64,000 nucleotides of DNA from Halorhabdus tiamatea SARL4B (GTDB lineage Archaea > Halobacteriota > Halobacteria > Halobacteriales > Haloarculaceae): NCBI RefSeq assembly GCF_000470655.1, contig NC_021921.1:2418001-2482000 (forward strand), read 5' to 3'. Positions within the stretch are counted from its first letter, which is position 1. Each line of letters starts with the position of its first letter. The notes under the pieces are model-generated. The model did no database searches, had not been told where the DNA came from, and saw only the letters and a program-made list of their open reading frames with translations. Shown in pieces: positions 28,137 to 36,926 of this stretch. Made by a program: the position numbers and the translations under genes.

Positions 28137-29618
28137 TCAGGATTCGTAGACGAACCGCTCGACCACTGCATTCGACTCGCAGGTCCGCCCGCGGCCGGTC
28201 GCGTACGGCCCGATCATGACGCCGGTGAAGCCGTCCGCGACCTCCGTCGCGAGATAGCGCGTCGATGCGGTCGCCACCTCTTCACCGTCCACGAGGAAGC
28301 GATACGTCTGCGTGTCGGCATCCACAGCGAGGTCGGCGGTCGTCCCGACCGGAGTGCGACCAACTACTTCTGTCGCGTCGCCGATGCGGAGGCGAACGAC
28401 GGCCTCCCGGCGACCGTCACGCCGTGTCACGCCGACCTGGTAGTGGTGGTCCTCGTTCATCACGAGGGCGAGGCCGGCCTCTTCTCCCTCGTCGGGATCG
28501 AAATCGAGCGTCACCTCGGCGTGACAGTCGAAGGCAGTCTGTCGGCGGCCCACGAACGTGGCTCCCGGTTCGTCGAGGGTCTCCGGGCCGCCGTGGAGGG
28601 TGAGTCCGTCCGGACCCGTCTCGTAGCGCTCGCGGTCGGGATTGCGGCGGAACTCCCACTCCACGCCGAGGCCGTCAGCGAACGTCGTGTCGGTGCGGTC
28701 GACCGACGTCGACTCTTCTCGGTGTTCGCTCGGGAGCGGGGCATCCATCTCGACGGTGACCGGCTCGCCGTCGTTGACGACCGGCCAGCCGTCCTCCCAG
28801 GAGACGGGCGCGAGGAAGGTCTCGCGGCCGAGGTGGTGAAACCGCGGCCACATGCTGTGCTGGCGGATGCCGAGGAAGACGAGCCACCACTGCCCCTCAG
28901 TGTCGACGGTGAGGTCGGCGTGGCCAGTGGCGCGGATTTCGTCACGCGGGCGACCCCAGTGAGTCAGGACCGGATTGTCGGGACAACCTTCGTAGGGACC
29001 GGCCGGGTCGTCGGCGCGCGCCGCGACGACCATGTGACCCGCGTGGGTGCCACCCTCGGCGACGAGCAGGTAGTAGGTCCCGTCGCGCTCGATGACGTGC
29101 GGGGCCTCGGCGTAGGGGTCGCGAAACCCCTCCCAGACGGGGTATGGGTCGCCCAGCTCACCGGTCGCCAGGTCGAGTTCGGCCTGCTTGATGGGCGCGT
29201 CAGGGTCGTCGGCGTGGTACGTGAAATAGCAGGTGTCGCCCTCGAAGAAGAGGTCCGGGTCGATGCCCGGTGCGTCGACCCACGTCGGGTCTGACCACTC
29301 ACCAGCCGGATCGTCAGCGGTGACGAAGAAGTGGCCGCCGTTGCTGACGTTCGTGGTGACGAGATAGAAGGTGCCGTCGTGGTGGCGCAGCGTCGGCGCG
29401 AAAATCCCCATCGAGGAGCGCGCTCCTTCCAGGGGCAGCTGGGCGTCGCGGGTGAGCGCGTGGCCGATCGGCTCCCAGTCGACGAGGTTCTGGCTCCGGT
29501 ACAGCGGGACGCCGGGGAAGTACTCGAAGGAACTGGTCGCGAGGTAGAACGTTTCGCCGACCCGGCAGATCGTCGGATCGGGGTGAAAGCCCGGGATGAT
29601 AGGGTTTTCGTACTGCAT
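28137..29618 (-). CDS. Glycoside hydrolase family 43, beta-xylosidase-like
   Basis: 493 residues with the GH43 five-bladed propeller followed by a beta-sandwich from about residue 310. ENPIIPGFHPDPTI holds the general base Asp14, GIDPDLFF the pKa-modulating Asp120, and AEAPHVIE the general acid Glu171. The arrangement fits the beta-xylosidase/arabinofuranosidase subfamilies (11/12-like). No signal peptide is seen, so it probably acts on imported oligosaccharides. It is divergent from the GH95 gene across an 86-base gap. Confidence 0.88.
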   Translation of the reverse strand: MQYENPIIPGFHPDPTICRVGETFYLATSSFEYFPGVPLYRSQNLVDWEPIGHALTRDAQLPLEGARSSMGIFAPTLRHHDGTFYLVTTNVSNGGHFFVTADDPAGEWSDPTWVDAPGIDPDLFFEGDTCYFTYHADDPDAPIKQAELDLATGELGDPYPVWEGFRDPYAEAPHVIERDGTYYLLVAEGGTHAGHMVVAARADDPAGPYEGCPDNPVLTHWGRPRDEIRATGHADLTVDTEGQWWLVFLGIRQHSMWPRFHHLGRETFLAPVSWEDGWPVVNDGEPVTVEMDAPLPSEHREESTSVDRTDTTFADGLGVEWEFRRNPDRERYETGPDGLTLHGGPETLDEPGATFVGRRQTAFDCHAEVTLDFDPDEGEEAGLALVMNEDHHYQVGVTRRDGRREAVVRLRIGDATEVVGRTPVGTTADLAVDADTQTYRFLVDGEEVATASTRYLATEVADGFTGVMIGPYATGRGRTCESNAVVERFVYES

Positions 29619-29637
29619 ACCCGGGCCATCTCGAAGG

Positions 29638-29647
29638 GAAATATTAG
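29638..29647 (-). promoter_or_regulatory. TATA box of the GH43 gene
   Basis: TAATATTTC on the minus strand, about 20-28 bases before the start codon at 29618, indicates a leaderless transcript. Confidence 0.45.
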
Positions 29648-29674
29648 TCCTGTTGATGTCCTCGCTCCCTCCGG

Positions 29675-29681
29675 TTTTATG
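29675..29681 (+). promoter_or_regulatory. TATA box of the GH95 gene
   Basis: TTTTATG lies 24-30 bases before the ATG at 29705. With the GH43 element it forms a back-to-back divergent promoter region only 86 bases long. Confidence 0.45.
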
Positions 29682-29704
29682 TGCGTTCTCACGCTTGGCG
29701 AACC

Positions 29705-32059
29705 ATGACTCTCGACTTCGATCCGCGCACCACGACGTGGTACGACGCCCCGGCGTCGGCGTGGCTGGAGGCGGTGCCGATTGGGAACGGCCGCCTCGGC
29801 GCGATGCTCTTCGGCCGCCCCGGCACGGAACGGGTGCAGTTCAACGCCGACACGCTCTGGGCGGGTGGCCACGAGGACAGCACCAACCCAGACGCCCGCG
29901 AACACGTCGAGGAAGTCCGCCGTCTCCTCTTCGATGGCGAGGTCGAGCGCGCACAGGCCCTCGCCGACGAGCACCTCATGGGCGACCCGTTCCGTCTGCG
30001 CCCGTACCAGTCCTTCGGCGACCTCTCGATCGACGTCGGCCACGACGCCGTCACCGACTACCGCCGTGAACTCGACCTCTCGGCCGGCGTGACGCGCGTC
30101 CGCTACGACCACGATGGGACCACCTACGTCCGCGAGTACTTCGCCTCGGCCCCGGACGATGCGATCGTGATTCGGCTCGCGACCGACAGCCCAGGGTCCG
30201 TGACCGCGACGGTCGGGCTCGACCGAGAGCGGGACGCGCGAGCGGACGCCCGGGGCGACACCCTCACCCTCCGTGGCACTGTCGTCGACGACCCTGACGA
30301 CGACCGTGGCGCTGGCGGCGAGGGGATGGCCTTCGAGGCTCGCGCCCGCGTGACCGCCGACGGCGGGGACGTACAGCGAGTGACCGGCGCGGACGCGCCG
30401 GCGGGGTCGAGCGTCGGCCTTCGAACGGAAGCAGCCGACGCGGTGACGATTGCGCTGACCGGGTTCACGACCCACGAGACGGACGATCCGGGCGAAGCAT
30501 GCGAGGCGGTGCTGGACGCGTTGGCAGATCGCCCATACCACGACCTACGGGAGACCCACGTCGCCGACCACCGGGAGCTCTTCGATCGCGTGGAACTGGA
30601 TCTGGGCGACCCGGTCGACCGACCCACCGACGAGCGCCTCGATCGCGTGGCTGCGGGCGAGGAAGACCCTCACCTCGCGGCGCTGTACGCCCAGTTCGGC
30701 CGCTACCTCCTCATCGCGAGCTCCCGGCCCGGGACCGAGCCAGCGAACCTTCAGGGGGTCTGGAACCAGGAGTTCGACCCGCCGTGGAACAGCGGTTACA
30801 CGCTGAACGTCAACCTCGAGATGAACTACTGGCCGGCCCTGCAGACGAACCTCGCTGAGTGTGCGGCCCCGCTGTACGACTTCGTCGATGACCTGCGCGA
30901 ACCGGGACGGCGCGTCGCCGAAGCTCACTACGACTGCGACGGGTTCGCCGTCCACCACAACTCGGACCTCTGGCGGAACGCTGCGCCCGTCGACGGCGCT
31001 CGCTGGGGCCTCTGGCCGATGGGTGCGGCGTGGCTCTCCCGGCTGGTGTTCGACCACTACGCGTTCACCAAAGACGAAACGTTCCTCCGCGAGACGGCGT
31101 ACCCGATCCTCCGAGAGGCGGCGGCGTTCGTGCTCGATTTCCTCGTCGAGCACCCTGCGGAAGAAGGGGAGGCAGAGGATTGGCTGGTGACCGCCCCCTC
31201 GATCTCGCCGGAGAACGCCTACGTCACTGACGACGGCGAGGAAGCGACGGTGACCTACGCGCCGACGATGGACGTCCAGTTGACTCGGGACCTCTTTGAG
31301 CACACCATCGACGCCGCTGAGATCCTGGACGTCGAGAGCGCGTTCCACGACGAGCTGCGGGCCGCGCTCGATCGCCTCCCGCCGATGCAGGTCGGTGCAC
31401 ACGGCCAGCTACAGGAGTGGATCGAGGACTACGAGGAGGCCGATCCGGGCCATCGCCACATCTCACACCTCTATGGCGCACATCCGAGCGACCTGATCAC
31501 GCCCCGGGAGACCCCGGACCTCGCGGACGCGGTCCGAACCACCCTCGACCGACGCCTCGAACACGGTGGCGGCCACACCGGCTGGAGCGCCGCGTGGCTG
31601 GTCAACCAGTTCGCCCGACTGGAGGACGGTGAACGGGCCCACGAGTGGGTCAAGACGCTACTCGCCGACTCGACGGCACCGAACCTCTTCGATCTCCACC
31701 CGCCGTTCCAGATCGACGGGAACTTCGGTGCCACGGCGGGCATCACCGAGATGCTGCTTGGGAGTCACGGTGGCGAAATTCGCCTCCTGCCGGCACTCCC
31801 CGAGGCGTGGACCGAGGGGTCGGTTTCGGGGCTCCGGGCTCGCGGCGACTTCGAGGTCGACATCGAGTGGTCAGGTGGCAGTCTCGATAGCGCGACAATC
31901 CGGTCCGGTTCCGGCGAGCGGTGTCGCTTGCGGGCGACACCGGACGTTCGCGTCGCGACGGCAGACGGCACGCCGGTCGATGCAGAACGCGACGACGGCA
32001 CTGTCGCCTTCGAGACGACGGCTGGGGAGCGCTATCACGTGATTGCACTCCCGGAGTGA
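29705..32059 (+). CDS. Glycoside hydrolase family 95, alpha-L-fucosidase-like
   Basis: 784 residues. The N-terminal beta domain begins [23 protein letters not shown]. The (alpha/alpha)6 barrel carries NLQGVWNQ, then NVNLEMNYW with Asn368 and Asn370, Glu571 in GQLQEW, and Asp671 in IDGNFGAT. These correspond to the catalytic Asn-x-Asn, general acid Glu and activating Asp described for GH95 1,2-alpha-L-fucosidase. Some GH95 members act on alpha-L-galactosides. No signal peptide, so probably cytoplasmic. It pairs with the divergent GH43 gene. Confidence 0.88.
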   Translation: MTLDFDPRTTTWYDAPASAWLEAVPIGNGRLGAMLFGRPGTERVQFNADTLWAGGHEDSTNPDAREHVEEVRRLLFDGEVERAQALADEHLMGDPFRLRPYQSFGDLSIDVGHDAVTDYRRELDLSAGVTRVRYDHDGTTYVREYFASAPDDAIVIRLATDSPGSVTATVGLDRERDARADARGDTLTLRGTVVDDPDDDRGAGGEGMAFEARARVTADGGDVQRVTGADAPAGSSVGLRTEAADAVTIALTGFTTHETDDPGEACEAVLDALADRPYHDLRETHVADHRELFDRVELDLGDPVDRPTDERLDRVAAGEEDPHLAALYAQFGRYLLIASSRPGTEPANLQGVWNQEFDPPWNSGYTLNVNLEMNYWPALQTNLAECAAPLYDFVDDLREPGRRVAEAHYDCDGFAVHHNSDLWRNAAPVDGARWGLWPMGAAWLSRLVFDHYAFTKDETFLRETAYPILREAAAFVLDFLVEHPAEEGEAEDWLVTAPSISPENAYVTDDGEEATVTYAPTMDVQLTRDLFEHTIDAAEILDVESAFHDELRAALDRLPPMQVGAHGQLQEWIEDYEEADPGHRHISHLYGAHPSDLITPRETPDLADAVRTTLDRRLEHGGGHTGWSAAWLVNQFARLEDGERAHEWVKTLLADSTAPNLFDLHPPFQIDGNFGATAGITEMLLGSHGGEIRLLPALPEAWTEGSVSGLRARGDFEVDIEWSGGSLDSATIRSGSGERCRLRATPDVRVATADGTPVDAERDDGTVAFETTAGERYHVIALPE

Positions 32060-32152
32060 CTCGGCCACGATCGGACTCCCGTGGGGGGCGGGTCGGAACA
32101 CGGTACGAACTATCACATCGAACTTATGCATGTGGCGTTCGATTCCTGGTAT

Positions 32153-33130
32153 ATGGAGTACGTCAGACTCGGAGAGACTGGACTCGAAGTATCGCCGATC
32201 GCACTCGGGACGTGGCGCTTCGGGATGGAACACGAGGAGACGGGCGTCGTCGAGACGGACCGCGAGGACGCACACGAACTCTTAGACGCCTACGCCGAGG
32301 CCGGCGGGAACTTCATCGACACCGCCAACGGCTACGGCGGCGGTGACAGCGAGCGCTGGATCGGCGAGTGGCTCGACGACCGGGATCGTGAGGACTTCGT
32401 GATCGCCTCGAAGTGCTACTGGTCGGACGTCTCGCGTTTCCAGGAGAACCTCTCGGCGAAGAACGTCCGCGCCGAGGTCGAGGGCTCCCTTGAGAAACTC
32501 GACACGGACTACCTCGACATCCTCTATCTCCACCGCTTCGACGACGAGACGCCGATCGAGCGGACCCTGCGGACCATCGACGACCTGATCAGCGAGGGCA
32601 AAGTCAACTACGTCGGCCTCTCGACGGCCGACGCCTGGAAGCTCACCAAAGGGCTCTGGAAAGCAGACGTCAACAACTACGAGGCCTTCACCGTCACGCA
32701 GCCGCAGTACTCGGCAGTCCACCGCGAACCCGTCGCGGAGTATCTGGACGTCTGTGCAGACCAGAACCTCGCTGTCTGTCCGTACTCGCCGCTACATGGC
32801 GGCTTCCTCACGGGCAAGTACGAGCGCGTCGGCGAGGACGAGGTCGAGGCCCCCGACGGCTCGCGTGGTGACATCGACGAGCACTTCGCGGACTGGTACC
32901 TCCGGGAGGAAGCCTGGGACGTCCTCGACGAGATCCGTGCGGTCGCCGAGGAAGTCGAGGTTTCCCCCGCCCAGGTCTCGCTGGCCTGGCTGCTGGCTCA
33001 CGAGGATCTCACCATCGTCCCGATCATCGGCGCGCGGACGCCCGACCAGCTCGAGGAGAACCTCGGCGCGATCGAGGTTGAGCTCACCGACGAGCAGTTC
33101 GAACGCATCGACGTCGCGATCGAGAACTGA
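32153..33130 (+). CDS. Aldo/keto reductase
   Basis: 325-residue NADPH-type aldo/keto reductase of the potassium-channel beta/YajO-like group. The active-site Asp and Tyr are in FIDTANGYGGG, Lys in VIASKCYW and His in LYLHRFDD. GARTPDQLEENL near the end binds the cofactor phosphate. ATG 32153 (MEYVRLGETG) is the usual family start. It lies 93 bases after the GH95 stop and may reduce a sugar, but this is inference. Confidence 0.88.
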   Translation: MEYVRLGETGLEVSPIALGTWRFGMEHEETGVVETDREDAHELLDAYAEAGGNFIDTANGYGGGDSERWIGEWLDDRDREDFVIASKCYWSDVSRFQENLSAKNVRAEVEGSLEKLDTDYLDILYLHRFDDETPIERTLRTIDDLISEGKVNYVGLSTADAWKLTKGLWKADVNNYEAFTVTQPQYSAVHREPVAEYLDVCADQNLAVCPYSPLHGGFLTGKYERVGEDEVEAPDGSRGDIDEHFADWYLREEAWDVLDEIRAVAEEVEVSPAQVSLAWLLAHEDLTIVPIIGARTPDQLEENLGAIEVELTDEQFERIDVAIEN

Positions 33131-33158
33131 ATCGCGGCCGATTTCTTTCCACGCGCTC

Positions 33159-34004
33159 TCAGCTTTCGACGGCCTCGGCCGGATCGACGACCTCGCCGCT
33201 CGTGGGATCGACGCCGACTCTATCGCATAGATCGTCCAGCGGGCACGCCTCGGGGCCGTCGAGACAGGCCGGCTTGCGTGCGCTGCAGTACTCCCGGCCG
33301 AACTGGATGGTCGCGGTGTGGCCGAACCCACACTTCTTCTCGGGAACCGTCTCCTCGAGCACCGCACGGACCGCCTCGTGATCGGCGTCCGGCGGGGCGA
33401 CCCCGAGACGGCGATAGATCCGGTGGACGTGCGTGTCCACTGGAAAGACGCCGTCGCGTCCACCGGCAAAGAGGAGCACGCAGTCGGCGGTCTTGGGACC
33501 GACGCCGGTCATCGCGAGCAGCGTCTCCCGGACCGCCTCGGCGGGTTCCTCGCGGACGAACGCGTCGAACTCGTCCTCACCGCCGTACTTCTCGCGGACG
33601 CGCTCGGCGATCTGGCTGATTCGGGCGGACTTCTGGTTGTACAGTCCGGCCCCGGAGATCGTCTCGGCGAGTTCGGCCTGTTCGGCGTCGGCGAGTGCGT
33701 CGACGAGGTCCGTCTCGCTCTCCGCCGCGTCGGCGTCCTCCCCATCCAGGGACCCGTATCGCTCCAGCAACGCGTCGTGGGCCGGTTGGCTCGCCGTATC
33801 TGTCGTGTTCTGACTGAGGATCGTCCGGACGAGACTCTCGAAAGCGTCCTGGCCGCCGTAGGTCTTCTGCCAGTACAGCTCGCCGAGGCGGTCGACGACC
33901 GCGGCTGCGCGCGTCTCGCGATCGCTGGGTTCGAAGGTCGTCACCGAGCCGCCGCTGCCCGGGCCGCCGCTGATATTCTCAGCCGGTTCGGCGTCGTCGC
34001 TCAT
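33159..34004 (-). CDS. nth: Endonuclease III-like DNA glycosylase
   Basis: 281 residues with an acidic N-terminal extension. The helix-hairpin-helix reads MTGVGPKTADCVL with the catalytic Lys, and FPVDTHVHR supplies the catalytic Asp, so both glycosylase and lyase residues are present. Four Cys near the C-terminus (CSARKPAC, CPLDDLC) would bind the 4Fe-4S cluster, but the spacing is C-x6-C-x6-C-x5-C rather than the usual C-x6-C-x2-C-x5-C. It repairs oxidised pyrimidines in this family. Confidence 0.88.
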   Translation of the reverse strand: MSDDAEPAENISGGPGSGGSVTTFEPSDRETRAAAVVDRLGELYWQKTYGGQDAFESLVRTILSQNTTDTASQPAHDALLERYGSLDGEDADAAESETDLVDALADAEQAELAETISGAGLYNQKSARISQIAERVREKYGGEDEFDAFVREEPAEAVRETLLAMTGVGPKTADCVLLFAGGRDGVFPVDTHVHRIYRRLGVAPPDADHEAVRAVLEETVPEKKCGFGHTATIQFGREYCSARKPACLDGPEACPLDDLCDRVGVDPTSGEVVDPAEAVES

Positions 34005-34076
34005 GGGTCTATGTGGGTCGTGGATCGTGAAAAACGGCCGCCTCCCGCTGGCTGTTCCCTCTCGCTCGCCCGCGCC

Positions 34077-34490
34077 TCACTCGACAGTGAGACGCATCGT
34101 CACGTCGACTCCCGAGGCGAGTGCGTCGACGAGGTCCCGGTAAAGATCAGTTGCCGCGGCGTCGGCATCGACCATCACTGTCCGATCGTCGACGTACTCG
34201 CTGGTCCGGACCACTAGCGAGCGGTCGTTCTCGAAGGTGAGATCCGGGTGGCCGCGACCCGTGATCTCGACCTCGTGATCGGCTGTCGAGAGCGTGGCCG
34301 TGATCTCGGCGTCTCGGTCTTGACACGCCGAAACGAACGCCGAATCGAACTCAGCGGGAACCCGATCGGCCTCGATGCCCACGATGCAGTCCCCGGCTGG
34401 GGTGAGGTAGTCGTCGCTCGTGAGCTCGAGCGTGCTCTCGTGGGCTGCGGTGACGTGTTCGTGGCCGACGGCGTGGATCACTTCGTCCAT
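34077..34490 (-). CDS. DUF371 protein
   Basis: 137 residues from ATG 34490 (MDEVIHAVGHEHVTAAHEST). The motifs HAVGHEHV, LTPAGDCIVGIEAD and GRGHPDLTF are characteristic of DUF371, an archaeal family of unknown function. It shares its strand with nth (upstream end near 34004) and with the DUF373 gene. Confidence 0.75.
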   Translation of the reverse strand: MDEVIHAVGHEHVTAAHESTLELTSDDYLTPAGDCIVGIEADRVPAEFDSAFVSACQDRDAEITATLSTADHEVEITGRGHPDLTFENDRSLVVRTSEYVDDRTVMVDADAAATDLYRDLVDALASGVDVTMRLTVE

Positions 34491-34580
34491 ACACGCCGGT
34501 TCGGCCGGTCGCACTTCAGCCGCCCGGTTCTTGCGGTTGCTCGTCGCTGTGCGGACGAGTTGTCTTGCGGTGACAGCGCT

Positions 34581-35723
34581 TCACTCGGCTGGGGTCTCGA
34601 CGAGTTCCTCTTCGATGTTCGTCTCGCTGAAGTAGGCGGCAAACCGGACGCCGACCAGGCTGACGACGATCCCGGCCAGCAAGAAGATCGCGAGTCTCGT
34701 TCCGGGTGCCAGCGTGAACCCCTCGACGCTGACCACGCCCAGATCGATCTTGGAAATGGTTAGCGATGCCAACACGTTGGCCCGTTCGAGGAAGTAGCCG
34801 GTTACGCCTCGCACGACCAGCCCGATGGCGACGACGGCGAACGGAAGGTTGAGGTAGGCGTTGCGCACTCCTTCGTGGCGGAGCAATTCGTCGAGCAGCC
34901 GACCGGTGCTCGCCGCCAACGCGGCCGCCGTCAGCCAGGTGATCGCGTCGAATCCGAAACGCATCGCCAGAATGAGGACGCTGTTCGACCCCGTTGTGGA
35001 CATTCCGAGCGCGCCCACGAACAACCCGATCAGGGCCAGGCCGACGGCGACGACGTAGGTCACCAGCGATACCTGCCCGGAGTACAGTGCGCTGTGTATC
35101 TGGCCGGGGAGCGTCTCGACGTACTCGTCGATGCCGAGGCCCTTATACAACAACAGGAGGCCGATGGCGGCGGCAATCGCACCCAGTGCCATCGTCACGC
35201 TGTTGACGACCAACAGGAGGATCGGCATCGCCAGCAGCGCGGCCCCGATCGGGACCAGGACGGTCTCGCGGAGTTCCTCGTCGGCCAGGAACTGTTTGAG
35301 CAGGTAATACGTCGACTCGATGTCGTGAGCCTGCCGCACCACGACCCGGTCGACGGCGTCGACGGGGACGCGACTCTCGATGATCGGGACGAGGCGCTCG
35401 TCCTCTGTGCTATCGGTGATTACGATCGCCGAGTCGGGTTCGTGCTCGTCGAGCAGCTGTTCGGTCTGTCTGGCGACCGCTCGACTCACGCCAACGGTCT
35501 CGCCGCGCCCCGAGATGACGGCCATGACTGCTTCCTCGCCGTCGGACTCGAGGTCGCGGGCGACCCGCAGGCCTTCGAGCAAACAGTTCACCCGACTGTC
35601 CTCAGGGTCGCCGACGCCGAACTCGGTGACGAGAGATTCGACTGCCTCGACCCCGACGATCGGCGGATCCGCGACGCTCGTGAAGTCGCCCCCACGGTCC
35701 AGACACACCACCAGCGTGGTCAC
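34581..35723 (-). CDS. DUF373 membrane protein
   Basis: 380 residues. The N-terminal 145 residues form a soluble alpha/beta domain beginning TTLVVCLDRGGDF, with VMAVISGRGETVGVSRAVARQ. The C-terminal half has six or more hydrophobic helices from about 155 to 370. This soluble-plus-membrane layout is DUF373, an archaeal family of unknown function. The gene is followed by DUF371 on the same strand. Confidence 0.78.
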   Translation of the reverse strand: MTTLVVCLDRGGDFTSVADPPIVGVEAVESLVTEFGVGDPEDSRVNCLLEGLRVARDLESDGEEAVMAVISGRGETVGVSRAVARQTEQLLDEHEPDSAIVITDSTEDERLVPIIESRVPVDAVDRVVVRQAHDIESTYYLLKQFLADEELRETVLVPIGAALLAMPILLLVVNSVTMALGAIAAAIGLLLLYKGLGIDEYVETLPGQIHSALYSGQVSLVTYVVAVGLALIGLFVGALGMSTTGSNSVLILAMRFGFDAITWLTAAALAASTGRLLDELLRHEGVRNAYLNLPFAVVAIGLVVRGVTGYFLERANVLASLTISKIDLGVVSVEGFTLAPGTRLAIFLLAGIVVSLVGVRFAAYFSETNIEEELVETPAE

Positions 35724-35787
35724 GTCTCACCAGTGGCTGCCGATCCATAAAAATCCCAAGTAAGGGCTGCAGATCCGGATACCGAAC

Positions 35788-36678
35788 TTAGAGCAGGCCC
35801 GTCTTCTGGAGTTTCATCAGGTCCTCGGTTTCGAGCGTTTCGCCGTCCTTGAACTGCTGGTAGATCTCCTCGGCCTCCTCGCGGGCGGCTTCCTGTTTCT
35901 CCTCGCGGCGCGAGCGCTCTTCCTCTTCTTCTTCCTTGTCGAGTTCACGAAGGCGCTTCTGGACGCGCACGAAGTCCTCGTGGTGCTGGTCGGCCGCTTC
36001 CTGGGCCTCGACGAACTTCTCGTGCATCTCGTCGGCCTCGTCGCGAATCTCGTCGGCCTCGCGATAGGCCTCGATCATGTTGTTGTGGTGTTCCTGGGCC
36101 TCGTCGGCGAGCTTGGTCACTTCCTGGTGGTGTTTGCTCGCTTCCGAGCGGATCTCCTGAGCCTCTGCTTTGATCTCGTCGATGTCACCGGTCTGTTCGA
36201 GCTTCTCCTTGCGCTCGGCGAGTTGCTCGCGCTTGTCTTCGATCTTCTCGATGAGTTCCTGCTCGTCCTCGGAACTCAGTACCTCGGTCTGCTGTTTGAA
36301 CTCGAGGTCCTCGATCTCGTCTTCGAGCTGGTCGACGCTTTTGCCCTCGTCGAGCTCCATCTCCGCTTTCTTGTCTTCGACCTTCTCGAAGAGGTCGTTG
36401 GCCTCCGCGTTGAGCTCGTTTCGCTTCTCCTTGTGTTCCTGGACCTGCTCGTTGAGTTCGTCGCGGCGCTCGCGGTGCTCCTGGGCCTCGTCGACCTTCT
36501 CGCGAGTCTTGGCGTTGAGATCGTCGCGCTCGGAGGCGCGCTCGCTCGCCATCTGGTTGAGATCGTTCCGTCGATCCCGTAACTGCCCGGCGAGCTTGAT
36601 GAGCTCCCCCTTCGATTTGGTTTCGAGGTCCTCGTCCGTTACCGATACGTTCTTTGATTCATCAATCGAGTCTGTCAT
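35788..36678 (-). CDS. Coiled-coil protein (COG1340-like)
   Basis: 296 residues, almost entirely charged coiled coil rich in Glu, Lys, Arg and Gln, from about residue 20 to 270, with a short C-terminal segment (LETEDLMKLQKTGLL). It resembles the archaeal coiled-coil family COG1340, whose function is unknown. The minus-strand TATA-like TTATAAGG near 36744-36751 would give a leader of about 40 bases. A Leu-rich end suggests a binding tail. Confidence 0.7.
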   Translation of the reverse strand: MTDSIDESKNVSVTDEDLETKSKGELIKLAGQLRDRRNDLNQMASERASERDDLNAKTREKVDEAQEHRERRDELNEQVQEHKEKRNELNAEANDLFEKVEDKKAEMELDEGKSVDQLEDEIEDLEFKQQTEVLSSEDEQELIEKIEDKREQLAERKEKLEQTGDIDEIKAEAQEIRSEASKHHQEVTKLADEAQEHHNNMIEAYREADEIRDEADEMHEKFVEAQEAADQHHEDFVRVQKRLRELDKEEEEEERSRREEKQEAAREEAEEIYQQFKDGETLETEDLMKLQKTGLL

Positions 36679-36926
36679 GATTACTCCTCTGTGCCATTCC
36701 CGCTCCGACGTTCGACAGTACAGCCGCTACCGACTTGCTTGCGCCTTATAACTAGATTCCCTGTCATTTTGGGCGTCGCACGATACTGCCGAACGCTCGG
36801 GGCGTTCAGGTATCTGGTATTACAGGAGACACTCATTTAAATATTCCGGTGGTTGCGGTCCATGGTTCGACGTATCACACGTTTCAGCCGCCGTCCCGGG
36901 TGAGTGTGAACCACTCACACAAGAAT
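36679..36926. other. Intergenic region with TATA-like elements and hairpins
   Basis: This 248-base gap precedes the coiled-coil gene and follows the GH2-like gene, both on the minus strand. It holds a hairpin at 36791-36807 (GAACGC, GCGTTC), an AT-rich TTTAAATA near 36836-36843, a second hairpin at 36900-36918 (GTGAGT, ACTCAC) and AATTTATAAG at 36925-36934. No open frame with a recognisable product. The second hairpin could end the GH2 transcript, and a small RNA is possible. Confidence 0.4.
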
